In this document: positions 45,929 to 54,516 of the stretch, one piece after another
Layout of the letters: every line of letters begins with the position of its first letter
Position numbering within the stretch: position 1 is the stretch's first letter
NCBI RefSeq assembly: GCF_003096195.1
Contig: NZ_CP023004.1
Span: 2,832,501 to 2,896,500 of the forward strand
From: Ereboglobus luteus
Lineage (GTDB): Bacteria > Verrucomicrobiota > Verrucomicrobiia > Opitutales > Opitutaceae
Direction: 5' to 3'
DNA: 64,000 nucleotides
Program-made: the position numbers and the translations under genes
The notes under the pieces: model-generated
The model's database searches: none
What the model was told of the DNA's origin: nothing
What the model saw: the letters and a program-made list of their open reading frames with translations, nothing else

Positions 45929-47221
45929 CTATTTTATCTTCCCGTTCTCAAACACCACTTTGCCGCCGACGATGGTGTATTTGACGCGTCCTGTGAGGGT
46001 TTGGCCGGACCAGGGGGAGTTGGCGGACTTGCTTTGGCCTTTTTTGGCGTCGTATAGCCATTTTTCCTTTGGGTCGAAGAGGCAGATGTCGGCGTTCGCG
46101 CCTTCGGCGAGTGTGCCGGCCTCCAGATTCAAGAGTTGGGCGGGTTTTCTTGTCATCAGGTCGATGACGTGGGGGAGCTTGAACTTCGACTGGCGCACGA
46201 GGATGTCGAGCGTGACGGGGAGCGAGGTTTCCAAGCCGAGGATGCCATTGGGGGCGTTGTCAAATTCGCGGTCTTTTTCGTAGTCGGTGTGCGGGGCGTG
46301 GTCGGTGGCGATGATGTCGATGGCGCCGTCGCGCAGGCCTTCGATTATGGCGAGGCGGTCCTCCTCGGTGCGGACGGGCGGGTTCATTTTGTAGTGGGTG
46401 TCGTAGTGCTCGAGGGCGGCGTCGGTGAGCGCGATGTGGTGCGGGGTCGCCTCGGCGGTGATGCGGGTGCCGCGCGCCTTGGCGCGGCGGATGAGTTCGA
46501 CGGAGTATTTCGAGGAGATGTGCTGGCAGTGGATGTGCGCGCCGGTGTAGGAGGAGAGGATGACGTTGCGCGAGACGATGATGTCCTCGGCGGCGTTGGG
46601 CCAGCCGCGCAGTCCGAGTCGGCTGGACATGACGCCTTCGTTCATCACGGCGCCTTGCGTGAGGGAGTGGTCCTGACAATGGTCCATGACGGGGAGGTCG
46701 AACATTTTGGCGTATTCGACGGCGGAGCGCATGAGGGCGTTGGATTGCACGCAGTCGCCGTCGTCGGTGATGGCGACGACTCCGGCGCGCTTGAGCGAGC
46801 CGATGGGGGCGAGGGCCTGGCCTTTCATGCCTGTGGTGATGCAGCCGGTGGGATAAACGCGCACGACGGCGTCGCGGTCGGCGGCGTCCTTGATTGCCTG
46901 GATGGTGCCGGCGTTGTCGGCGACGGGCGATGTGTTTGGCATGCAGACGACGGTGGTGAATCCGCCCGCGGCGGCGGCGCGGCTGCCGGTGGCGATGGTT
47001 TCCTTGTGCGTCTGGCCGGGCTCGCGGAAGTGGACGTGGACGTCAACGAGACCGGGGCAGGCGACGAGGCCGGCGGCGTCGATTTTGCGCGCGCGTTTTT
47101 TCGCGGCGGCGGAGAGCGAGGGGACGATTTTACCGGCGTCGTTGACGTAGAGGTCGCCGATCGCGTCGCGTTTGGCGGCCGGGTCGATGATGCGGGCATT
47201 TTGGATCCAGAGTGTGGGCAT
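45929..47221 (-). CDS. pyrC: Dihydroorotase
   Basis: A 430-residue type I dihydroorotase, closing carbamoyl aspartate to dihydroorotate in UMP synthesis. Zinc motif VDVHVHFREPGQTHKE, GGFTTVVCMPNTSP, PTGCITTGMKG, the later zinc ligands in DHCQDHSLT and HIHCQHIS, and the catalytic Asp in IIATDHAPH are intact. ATG at 47221 was chosen because upstream in-frame sequence is an overlap shadow with pyrB. It is the last gene of pyrR-pyrB-pyrC; tandem TTCAG octads precede its start and no Shine-Dalgarno sequence is evident. Confidence 0.95.
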   Translation of the reverse strand: MPTLWIQNARIIDPAAKRDAIGDLYVNDAGKIVPSLSAAAKKRARKIDAAGLVACPGLVDVHVHFREPGQTHKETIATGSRAAAAGGFTTVVCMPNTSPVADNAGTIQAIKDAADRDAVVRVYPTGCITTGMKGQALAPIGSLKRAGVVAITDDGDCVQSNALMRSAVEYAKMFDLPVMDHCQDHSLTQGAVMNEGVMSSRLGLRGWPNAAEDIIVSRNVILSSYTGAHIHCQHISSKYSVELIRRAKARGTRITAEATPHHIALTDAALEHYDTHYKMNPPVRTEEDRLAIIEGLRDGAIDIIATDHAPHTDYEKDREFDNAPNGILGLETSLPVTLDILVRQSKFKLPHVIDLMTRKPAQLLNLEAGTLAEGANADICLFDPKEKWLYDAKKGQSKSANSPWSGQTLTGRVKYTIVGGKVVFENGKIK

Positions 47222-47235
47222 GATGTGGGAAGAAA

Positions 47236-47254
47236 AGGCTGAAGGGCTGAAGGA
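47236..47254 (-). repeat. Tandem TTCAG octads in the pyrC leader
   Basis: On the coding (minus) strand TTCAGCCC is followed by TTCAGCCT, ending 14 bases before the pyrC start. They are the same two octads seen before ispH. Similar heptads (TGAATGG, TGAAAGG, TGAAGAG on the plus strand, 48254-48274) precede pyrB. Confidence 0.75.
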
Positions 47255-47298
47255 TGGGACGGATAAGACTGATAGGGCCGATGGGACAGATGCGCGGG

Positions 47299-48243
47299 CT
47301 AGTCCGCCGCGATCACGTTTTCCGGCTGGCCTCCGGAGCAGAGATATAGCACCGCCATGCGGACCGCGATGCCGTTGGTGACTTGTTCTAGGATCACGCT
47401 GTTGGGGCCGTCGGCGAGGTCGTTGTCGATTTCGACGCCGCGGTTGATCGGGCCGGGGTGCATGATGAGCGCCTTGGGGTTCAGCCACGAGGCGCGGGTT
47501 TTGTTGAGGCCAAACATGCTCGTGTATTCGCCGAGCGAGGGGAAGTGGTTCGCGCTTTGGCGTTCGTGCTGGATGCGCAGGAGCATGACAACGTCGGCGC
47601 CGGCGAGGGCGCCGCGGAGGTCGTGCGAGACCGTCACGCCGAGGGCGGTGAGGTGGCGCGGGACGAGGGTCGAGGGGCCGCAGAGGGTGACGTCGGCGCC
47701 GAATTTTTTCAGCGCGTGGATGTTGGAGCGGGCGACGCGGCTGAAGAGGATGTCGCCGAGGATGACGATTTTTCGGCCTTTGAGCGAGCCGAGGTGCTCG
47801 CGCATGGTGAAGGTGTCGAGGAGGCCTTGCGTGGGGTGGGCGTGCGCGCCGTCGCCTGCGTTGATGACGGGGATGTCGAGGAGTTTGGAGAGGTAGAGGG
47901 GCGAGCCGGAGGCGGCGTGGCGCAGGACAATCATGTCGGCTCCGAGGGCGCGGATGTTTTCGGCGGTGTCGCGGAGGCTTTCGCCTTTCGTGGTGGAGCT
48001 GGCGGAGGCGTCGAAGCTGATGACGTCGGCGCTGAGTCGCTTGGCGGCGATGTCGAACGAGATGCGGGTGCGCGTGCTCGGTTCGAGGAAGAGGTTGACG
48101 ATGGTCTTGCCGCGCAGGGCGGGGACTTTTTTCACGCTGCGACCGAGGATTTTCTTGAAGGCGGCGGCGGTGGCGTGGATTTGGTTAATTTCGTCGAGGG
48201 AGAGTTCCTCGAGCGTGATTAGGTCTTTGCGGGTCCAGGGCAT
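47299..48243 (-). CDS. pyrB: Aspartate carbamoyltransferase catalytic subunit
   Basis: A 314-residue enzyme joining carbamoyl phosphate and aspartate. The carbamoyl-phosphate signature FLEPSTRTRISFD, SSTTKGESLRDTAENI, HAHPTQGLLDTFT and MHPGPINRGVEI (aspartate-binding) are intact. It has the length of a stand-alone catalytic chain, with no pyrI nearby, so it is probably the unregulated or PyrR-controlled form. It lies 47 bases after pyrR and 77 before pyrC on the same strand, and its leader contains three TGAANNN heptads (plus-strand reading). Confidence 0.96.
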   Translation of the reverse strand: MPWTRKDLITLEELSLDEINQIHATAAAFKKILGRSVKKVPALRGKTIVNLFLEPSTRTRISFDIAAKRLSADVISFDASASSTTKGESLRDTAENIRALGADMIVLRHAASGSPLYLSKLLDIPVINAGDGAHAHPTQGLLDTFTMREHLGSLKGRKIVILGDILFSRVARSNIHALKKFGADVTLCGPSTLVPRHLTALGVTVSHDLRGALAGADVVMLLRIQHERQSANHFPSLGEYTSMFGLNKTRASWLNPKALIMHPGPINRGVEIDNDLADGPNSVILEQVTNGIAVRMAVLYLCSGGQPENVIAAD

Positions 48244-48290
48244 GGGAGAAGAGTGAATGGTGAAAGGTGAAGAGTAAAAAACGGAGGGCG

Positions 48291-48878
48291 CTACCGCGCC
48301 GGTAAGGTGCTGGTGATTTCAATGGTGTCGAGGGCGGGGTTGGCGGGGTCGATGTGGGTGCGGATTTTTTCGTTGGCGCCGACGTCGAGCTGGATGCCGG
48401 TGTAGTTGGCGGCGATGGGGAGGCGGCGGTCGCCTCGGTCAACGAGCACGGCGAGTTCGACGCGCTCGGGGCGTCCGTGGTCGAAGACTTCGTTGAGGGC
48501 GGCGTTGATGGTGCGGCCGGATTGGAGGACGTCGTCAACGAGGATGACTGTGGCGTTGTTGACATCGCCGGGGATGTGCGTGGGCGCGAATTCCTTGGGG
48601 ATGGGATGGCGGCCGATGTCGTCGCGGTGAAAGGAGATGTCGAGCACGCCGGGTCGCGCGCCGGGGATCATGGTGGCGAGCCGGCGGGCGAGGGTGACGC
48701 CGCCGTTGGCGATGCCGAGGAGGAGGATTTTTTCGCGGGCCGGATGCCTTTGGGCGATGGCCTTGGCGAGTTGCTCAATGGCGATGTGGATCGCGTGGCC
48801 GCTTTCTGTTTCACGTGCGGCGGTTGTTTGTTTTTTTGATTTGCTGATTTTGGCGGGCACGGGTGTGTGTTTTGGCAC
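48291..48878 (-). CDS. pyrR: PyrR bifunctional regulator/uracil phosphoribosyltransferase
   Basis: A 195-residue type I phosphoribosyltransferase. The PRPP-binding motif VILVDDVLQSGRTINAAL and VELAVLVDRGDRRLPIAANYTG are PyrR hallmarks. A lysine-rich N-terminal extension of about 20 residues is unusual. First gene of pyrR-pyrB-pyrC, consistent with pyrimidine-dependent control. No obvious attenuator stem or conserved PyrR-binding loop was seen in the short upstream region, so the regulatory role is inferred from family and position only. Confidence 0.92.
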   Translation of the reverse strand: MPKHTPVPAKISKSKKQTTAARETESGHAIHIAIEQLAKAIAQRHPAREKILLLGIANGGVTLARRLATMIPGARPGVLDISFHRDDIGRHPIPKEFAPTHIPGDVNNATVILVDDVLQSGRTINAALNEVFDHGRPERVELAVLVDRGDRRLPIAANYTGIQLDVGANEKIRTHIDPANPALDTIEITSTLPAR

Positions 48879-49162
48879 GGGCTTGGAACGGGGGAAGATT
48901 ATTTTATCGAAATGAATCGCGCCGCGTGGGGTTTGGTCGCGGATTTTTTGCGCGCCACGGTGCTATGGCAGGGTGGGGTGGGCGCGACGTCGGGGCTGGG
49001 TGCGTTGAGAAATCATTGAGCGGCGGCCGTTGTGCGTTTCGGGCGTTTGTTTTATTCTTTGCGCGTTCCCGCTTTTGGCGTCGAATGGCGCAAGGGCCTC
49101 CTCCTCGCCCCGCCGCCTTTTTCACACTGGAGAAAACCCATGCGACATAGAAAGTCTTCCTC

Positions 49163-50650
49163 ATGAAAAAAATCCATCTTTCCCCGGCGCCTTTTTTACG
49201 CGCGCTGCTTGCGCTGGTTGTCCTGGCCGGCGTGCTCCGCGCCGATGACGGCGTCTCGCTGGAAACCGACAGCACTTTTCCCGACATCGAAAACTGGGCG
49301 GGCACAAACTGGCAGAGCGCAGGCTGGCCCGCGATCCAGTTGAAAAAGAACCGCATCGACCGTTCCATCGTGCAGCTCGGCTTCGACTCGGTGTCGCCTT
49401 ACAACACCGGCGCCGGTCCCAACTTCCTGCTGCGCGTGCGAATCGGCGGGCGGTTTGTTTTTCTGACAAACTCCGCGGAGGTCGCCGCGTCGAAGCCCGG
49501 CGCGATTTTGATGCAAAAAAAGGAGCGCATCTTCGAGGGCGTTCTTCCGAACGGCGGCGTGCTCGCGGAGGCGGCGGTCGATTACGGGCGGAGCACGGTG
49601 CACTACACCGCCGGCGAACTGAATCCGGGCAACACTAACGATCCCCGCTTCACGTCGCTGCGGTTCATCCCGCGCAATGGTGGCGGCTCCGACGGCGCGG
49701 CTGGTAGTGGGGGCGCGGTTTCGGACTGGGCACCGTTGTCCTTCGGCATTCCGGCCTACTACGCCGGCGCGAATTGGTCTGTTGCCGCGTGGCCCGGCGC
49801 GCGCGGAAAAACCGTGGGCAAACGCGCGACAGTTCGGCTCGGCTTCGACGGCAGCTCCGTGTATCGGGGCGGCGCGCAGGCGCAGGATTTTCTCTGCCGT
49901 CTCGTGTTCAAGACCGGCGGCACGGTTTTTCTCAGCAACAGCCCCGAGGTCGCGCGTCGCAAGGGAGATGTCACCGTGATGGAGCGGAAGAACGGTTGCT
50001 TCGAGGCGGTCATTGACGGATTGGGCGAGCTGAAGGAAGTGGCGGTTGACTTCGGCGAATCCACGATGGCCTACGGGCGCGGAACATGGAGCCTCAACAA
50101 AAAGAACGCCGCCGACGTGCGCTTCAATAGCTTGGACATTTCTCCCGTCGCGGAAGCGCAACGCGCAACCGCCGCGCCGCAGGCACAACCCGCCAAACCG
50201 GCGACCAGCGCGCAAGCGAAGGAGTATTCCTCGCCCGCCTATTACGGCGGTCCGAATTGGCTCGTGGCCGTTTTCACAGGCGCGCGCGGACTGAAGCTGT
50301 CGGGGAAAAATACGACGCTGTGGCTGCACTTCGATGGCGCGTCGTGCTTCAACACAGGCGAGGACGTGAGTTTTCTTCTGCGCGTGGTTTTCGAAAATGG
50401 GAAAACAATCTATGCCTCGAACTCCGAAACAATCGTGACCGCCGCGCCGGGTGGAATGACTGCAAAATTTTCGCTGAATAAAACGGCGCGTTATTTCGAG
50501 GGCGCGCTTGTCGGGCTGGGCAACGGCGGCGCGGTTCGCGAGATCGCGGTGGATTTTGGCGAGAGCACAAGTCATCTCCCCGTGCCGCTTAACAAGCGAA
50601 ACAATAACAACCCGCGCTTCACAAAACTGACAGTGCTCGGCGATCAGTGA
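49163..50650 (+). CDS. Exported protein made of three homologous beta repeats, unknown function
   Basis: A 495-residue protein with a signal peptide (about 1-28, LLALVVLAGVLRA). The rest is three copies of a roughly 145-residue unit. Copy starts: NWAGTNWQSAGWPAI (about 45), AYYAGANWSVAAWPGARG (about 198) and AYYGGPNWLVAVFTGARG (about 358). Each copy has a (V/L)xLGFD or WLHFDG strand and a closing FEGxLxGLG...VDFGEST segment. A low-complexity AQPAKPATSAQAKE linker joins copies 2 and 3. The fold is probably a carbohydrate-binding-like beta sandwich. It precedes, on the same strand, a glycosidase and a two-component system, so a glycan-binding role is plausible but unproven. Confidence 0.75.
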   Translation: MKKIHLSPAPFLRALLALVVLAGVLRADDGVSLETDSTFPDIENWAGTNWQSAGWPAIQLKKNRIDRSIVQLGFDSVSPYNTGAGPNFLLRVRIGGRFVFLTNSAEVAASKPGAILMQKKERIFEGVLPNGGVLAEAAVDYGRSTVHYTAGELNPGNTNDPRFTSLRFIPRNGGGSDGAAGSGGAVSDWAPLSFGIPAYYAGANWSVAAWPGARGKTVGKRATVRLGFDGSSVYRGGAQAQDFLCRLVFKTGGTVFLSNSPEVARRKGDVTVMERKNGCFEAVIDGLGELKEVAVDFGESTMAYGRGTWSLNKKNAADVRFNSLDISPVAEAQRATAAPQAQPAKPATSAQAKEYSSPAYYGGPNWLVAVFTGARGLKLSGKNTTLWLHFDGASCFNTGEDVSFLLRVVFENGKTIYASNSETIVTAAPGGMTAKFSLNKTARYFEGALVGLGNGGAVREIAVDFGESTSHLPVPLNKRNNNNPRFTKLTVLGDQ

Positions 50651-50660
50651 AACCCGCGAT

Positions 50661-51893
50661 ATGAAATCAAGCGCCGGCAAAAGTGATAATCATGGTAGGG
50701 CGAAGCCTCCGGCTGAGCCGCAACTGTGCGAATGTCATATCGGCCGCGGCTCAGCCGGAGGCTTCGCCCTACCGGTTGTGGCGGCCCTCATTTTGGGTTT
50801 CATCATGCCTGTTGTCATGGATGCCGGCGCGAGCTCTGAAATCGTCACTTTGCGCCGGTCGGCGGCTTCCGTCGGGCAAGGTTTCGCATCCGTGAAAATC
50901 GATGATTGCAAAATAATCGTCACGCGTGATCGCGATAAAAACGCGCCTGAAAAATATATAATAAAAGGAGTGTGTTATTCCAACGATGCAAACGGTCTCA
51001 CGTTTTATGAAAACCTCGATCGCGACTTGGAGTTATTGAAGGCGATTCACGCAAACTCGATCAGGACATTCAGGCCGTTCGCCGCCTACAAGGAGGGCGC
51101 TGAGACAGTCGAGCTCGATTACGAGAAAACCAAGCTCATGCTGGACAAGCTGGCTGGGGCGGGAATCTCCGTCACCGTCGGCTTCGATTCCGCGCGCGAC
51201 ATTATCGGGGGCATCCGCGACGACGCCACGGGGCGCGTGTATCGCGAGGCGTTTTATATGGAATATATAAAAGCCTTTGCCTCGCACCCCGCCGTGCTCG
51301 CGTGGGCTTTTGGCAATGAGTATAATTATAAATACGCGGAGTGGTTTGGGGGCGACAAGGGCAGATGGCTCGCCATCCTCGCCGACGCGGTGAAAAACGC
51401 AAAGGCGGTGAGTGCGCGACCGACCGCGGTCGTCCATGGCGAGTTGCCCCGAGAAGCGGAAATGCTCGAATACCGCGCCATTCACGGATTGGATATGGTC
51501 ATGCTTAATATATACCGCGGCCCCGGCTTCGGCACATTATACAAGGATTGGAAATCGCTGTCGCGCGCGACGCCCATGCCCGTCGTGCTCTCTGAATTCG
51601 GGCGCAGCTCGATGGACGGGCGCGGCAACGACACCAGCGCGCTCCAGGCCGCGTGGCTCGAAAAAATGTGGGCCGAAATCGAGTCCAACTCCACAGGAAG
51701 CGGCGCGGGCGGTTATGTTTTTTCCCTGAAAGACGAGGCGTGGAAGGGCGATTTCGATTCGGGCCCGAACATCGGCCTTGAAAGTCATCTGGGCCTTTTC
51801 ACCGCAGACGGCCAACCCAAGCCGGCGGCGCGAGTGCTCATGCGATTATGGAAGGCGGCGGAACATGAAAAGGAACTTCGAGGCAAAAATTAA
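50661..51893 (+). CDS. Clan GH-A glycoside hydrolase or glucanosyltransferase-like protein
   Basis: A 410-residue frame whose TIM barrel (about 85-405) begins KYIIKGVCYSND and has the two GH-A catalytic glutamates: acid/base in AWAFGNEYNY and nucleophile in VVLSEFGRSSMDG. LLKAIHANSIRTFRP and FSLKDEAWKG also fit GH2/GH5/GH72-type enzymes. The N-terminal part is odd: a 78-base palindromic element (50695-50772) lies inside the frame between MKSSAGKSDNH and the hydrophobic segment VVAALILGFIMPVV. The start may be 50661, or 50805 (within the hydrophobic segment), which would leave little signal peptide. The stop overlaps the kinase start by 29 bases, so translation is probably coupled. Confidence 0.82.
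   Translation: MKSSAGKSDNHGRAKPPAEPQLCECHIGRGSAGGFALPVVAALILGFIMPVVMDAGASSEIVTLRRSAASVGQGFASVKIDDCKIIVTRDRDKNAPEKYIIKGVCYSNDANGLTFYENLDRDLELLKAIHANSIRTFRPFAAYKEGAETVELDYEKTKLMLDKLAGAGISVTVGFDSARDIIGGIRDDATGRVYREAFYMEYIKAFASHPAVLAWAFGNEYNYKYAEWFGGDKGRWLAILADAVKNAKAVSARPTAVVHGELPREAEMLEYRAIHGLDMVMLNIYRGPGFGTLYKDWKSLSRATPMPVVLSEFGRSSMDGRGNDTSALQAAWLEKMWAEIESNSTGSGAGGYVFSLKDEAWKGDFDSGPNIGLESHLGLFTADGQPKPAARVLMRLWKAAEHEKELRGKN
50695..50772. repeat. Inverted-repeat element, family B copy 2, inside a coding frame
   Basis: Arms of 26 bases (50695-50720 and 50747-50772) are exact reverse complements, starting GTAGGGCGAAGCCTCCGGCT. The whole element is 78 bases, a multiple of three, and has no stop in the reading frame of the glycosidase gene that surrounds it. 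It belongs to the same family as the element at 40310. Confidence 0.9.
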
Positions 51894-53592
51894 GCGCTTG
51901 TTTTTGACGCCGTTCGCGTCGTGGTTGTTTGTCGCGCTGATCGTGACGGGCGCGGTCGTCATGCTTGTATTGCTGCGTCAAAATCGGGCGCATGATGTCG
52001 CCGAGGCGCAGCGCCAGGCGCAGCTTCGCGCCGCCGCCATCGCCGATCGCGCCAAGCTCTCCGCCGGCTTGATGGAAGTGCTCTTTTCGGACGTGCAAGG
52101 CGCGCTCACCGCGACGCTCAACGCCGTGCCGCGCGAGGGCACGCTCGCTTTTTTGGAGCGCTGGCGCGAAGTGAATCCCCTCGTTGCCGACGCCGCGCTT
52201 GTGAATGCGCTCGGCGTGCCGGACCCGGGCGCGACAGCCATCGCTCCGATGATGGCGGACTGGCTTTCGAAGACGCCGTGGCATTCCGGTGCCGTGGCCG
52301 AAAAAATCCCGGCGCCCGAGGATTCATCCGCTACCGCATGGGAACCGCTTCGTGAAAAATTGCGCACCGCGGCCGCTCGCGCTCCATGGCATGCGCGCGG
52401 TGATGATACAGGGGAACCCGGTTCCGACGGCATCGCAACCGGCAGCGTCGGCGCGCTGCCGCCAAGCGATGATTATACAAAAAGGGAAACTTGGCCCGAG
52501 CGCCGGCGACGGCTCGGCATTCCCTTCGCCGAGCGCGCGGGTTGGGACGGCGCGCCCGGCGGACTTTTTGCGTGGCGCATGTGCGATGACGATATCGTGA
52601 TGGCCGTCAGCGTGAATTTGCACGAACTATCGCGCCTGCTCTCCATCGCGCTTCCGTCGGAAGCGCAAAGCGGCGGGCGTTATCAATTGCTCACGGCCGG
52701 CGGCGATGGGTTTCCGATTCACGATGAGCTGCTTCCCGGCTGGCGGGTTGCCGCCGCGCACAACACCTCCGATGTCAGCGCGCTGTTTTCCGGGGAAACA
52801 TTATACATCAGCGCATCGCTCCTCGTGATACTTGCGGCGTCGCTTGGGATTTTGCTGCTGCTCGGTTTTCAAAAACGGATGCGCGAAAACGAAATCATCG
52901 CGGCCGTCACAGACTACGCCTCGCACGAGATGCGAACCGACGTGCAGGAAATTTTATGCTGCACCGATCCGGATGCGCTGTCATCGGACGCCGCTGTTGA
53001 GCATCTGACAAAGGCGCGGACCTCGATGATCTATTACGCGTCCGGGCGACTTTCCGAAACGGTGGCCTTTGTGCTGGATTTTTTTCCGCGTGTCATGCGC
53101 GGTGGAAAATTGTGGACGGAAAATGTCAACGTCAGCCAAGTCGCGGGAAAACTGCTGGATGAATTCACGACTGTCATGCGGACGGCCGGAATCCCGATGG
53201 GCTTTCTGTCGGGCCCTCCCGAGGAGCCTGTTCACCTTGCGAGCAATGAAACCGCGATTTCCATCATCCTGCGAAACCTGATCGAGAACGCCTGCCTGCG
53301 CGCGCCGGCGGACAATCGCATGGTGGAATTATTCATAAGGGAAAACGCGGCGGCGGGCATGATTGAGCTGCGTGTTCGCGATTACGGTCCCGCCATTCCG
53401 GGTGCCGAACTCGGGCGCATTTTTAAGGCCCGCTGGCGTCCCAAGGATGAGGAGCGCGGCCACGGCATCGGCCTGCCGTTGTGCAGAAAACTGGCCCGTT
53501 CCCTTGGCGGTGATCTTGCCCATGAAACCCCGGCCGACGGCGCGGGCGGAAACATCTTCATCCTGTCACTGGCAAATAATAAACAGACATGA
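51865..53592 (+). CDS. Membrane sensor histidine kinase
   Basis: A 575-residue protein. N-terminal helix (about 16-36), an extracytoplasmic sensor region of about 270 residues with no recognised family, a second helix (about 312-333, LYISASLLVILAASLGILLLL), then the kinase. The phospho-acceptor is His354 in DYASHEMRTDVQE; the usual Pro after RT is missing. The ATPase domain has the N box RNLIENACLR, G1 in VRDYGPAIPG and G2 in GHGIGLPLCRKL. It overlaps the upstream glycosidase gene (29 bases) and the downstream regulator (ATGA). The linkage suggests it senses a glycan or its product. Confidence 0.92.
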   Translation: MKRNFEAKIKRLFLTPFASWLFVALIVTGAVVMLVLLRQNRAHDVAEAQRQAQLRAAAIADRAKLSAGLMEVLFSDVQGALTATLNAVPREGTLAFLERWREVNPLVADAALVNALGVPDPGATAIAPMMADWLSKTPWHSGAVAEKIPAPEDSSATAWEPLREKLRTAAARAPWHARGDDTGEPGSDGIATGSVGALPPSDDYTKRETWPERRRRLGIPFAERAGWDGAPGGLFAWRMCDDDIVMAVSVNLHELSRLLSIALPSEAQSGGRYQLLTAGGDGFPIHDELLPGWRVAAAHNTSDVSALFSGETLYISASLLVILAASLGILLLLGFQKRMRENEIIAAVTDYASHEMRTDVQEILCCTDPDALSSDAAVEHLTKARTSMIYYASGRLSETVAFVLDFFPRVMRGGKLWTENVNVSQVAGKLLDEFTTVMRTAGIPMGFLSGPPEEPVHLASNETAISIILRNLIENACLRAPADNRMVELFIRENAAAGMIELRVRDYGPAIPGAELGRIFKARWRPKDEERGHGIGLPLCRKLARSLGGDLAHETPADGAGGNIFILSLANNKQT

Positions 53593-54281
53593 ATAATATA
53601 AACAACGGCGCGGTCCTCGTCGCGGAGGATGATCTGAACCTCGGCCTGTTTTGGGAGGAGTGGCTGATGAGGGCGGGCTACACCGTGACACGCACGACCA
53701 ACAAAGCCGACGCGCTCGCCGCATTCGAACCAGGCCGCCTCGCCCTTGTTGTGCTCGATATGCGGATGCCCGCCGCGCGAGGCCGCGGTGTGAATAATAA
53801 AGCGGGTTTGCTGGCTGCCAGGGAAATGCGACGCCTCGATCCCGATGTGCCCGTGCTCTTTCTCACCGCGAGCAACGACGAGGAAATCGAGGCGGACGCG
53901 CTCGAACTGCCCGGCAATGGCAAAACGGGTTTCACTCGAAAACCGTGCGGAATGAAGGCGTTTCAACTCCGCGCGCGCGAAATGGCGCGAAACAATCAAT
54001 TCTCCTTCGGTCCGCGGGTCGTGATCAATGCAAGCACGCACACCGCCGCGATCCCCGGCTCCGGCGAGCCGCGACGCCTGTCGCCGCAAGTGCTCGACCT
54101 GGCCGTGGTGTTTGCGCGAAACAAAAATGTTCGCCTGAGCCGGGCGGAGCTGGTCAGGCAATGGGGCTGGGACGAGGCGTCGCTGGATGAGTGTATCCGC
54201 AAACTGCGCGACGCGGTAAACGATGCCGAACACACAATAATAAAAACAATACACGGCACCGGTTATATATATCAATCGTAG
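53589..54281 (+). CDS. OmpR-family response regulator
   Basis: A 230-residue two-domain regulator. The receiver (about 8-130) has the acidic pair EDD, the phospho-acceptor Asp57 in VVLDMRMP, the switch Thr in LFLTAS and Lys in TRKPCG. The C-terminal winged helix (about 140-228) shows LSPQVLDLAVVFARN and the OmpR-type end IKTIHGTGYIYQS. An insert after the Asp (AARGRGVNNKAG) is longer than usual. It shares ATGA with the kinase gene, so the two are a cognate pair. An inverted-repeat element begins at its stop codon. Confidence 0.94.
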   Translation: MNNINNGAVLVAEDDLNLGLFWEEWLMRAGYTVTRTTNKADALAAFEPGRLALVVLDMRMPAARGRGVNNKAGLLAAREMRRLDPDVPVLFLTASNDEEIEADALELPGNGKTGFTRKPCGMKAFQLRAREMARNNQFSFGPRVVINASTHTAAIPGSGEPRRLSPQVLDLAVVFARNKNVRLSRAELVRQWGWDEASLDECIRKLRDAVNDAEHTIIKTIHGTGYIYQS

Positions 54282-54378
54282 GGGCGCGCCTTGCGCGCGC
54301 CCTGGTGTGCGAATGATTGTTTGCGTGCGAATTCACAACGCGGACGGGCACGCGAGCGCCCGCAAGACGCACCCCTGC
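54278..54378. repeat. Inverted-repeat element, family A copy 4 (opposite orientation)
   Basis: The left end GTAGGGGCGCGCCTTGCGCG and right end ...GACGCACCCCTGC pair imperfectly. The interior GTGTGCGAATGATTGTTTGC is the reverse complement of the core GCAAACAGTCATTC seen in copy 2, with two changes. It directly follows the response-regulator gene. Confidence 0.7.
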
Positions 54379-54516
54379 GGGGCATTGAGATTTCATTGAA
54401 ACACGCGGTTTAAGCCGCACTCGATTTTTGATATGATGTGTGCAACGCCCGCGGAAAGAGAATGCACAACGCGACTCCGACGCGCGGGCGTAAATAATAA
54501 ACAAAAACCGCACACC

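Noticed and set aside
48879-49162. PyrR-dependent attenuator in the pyrR leader
   Set aside because: No terminator/antiterminator pair or conserved PyrR-binding loop could be seen in the sequence upstream of pyrR.
54278-54378. Rho-independent terminator for the response regulator
   Set aside because: The hairpin arms are long and imperfect, there is no T tract, and the interior matches the family A element, so it is described as a repeat.
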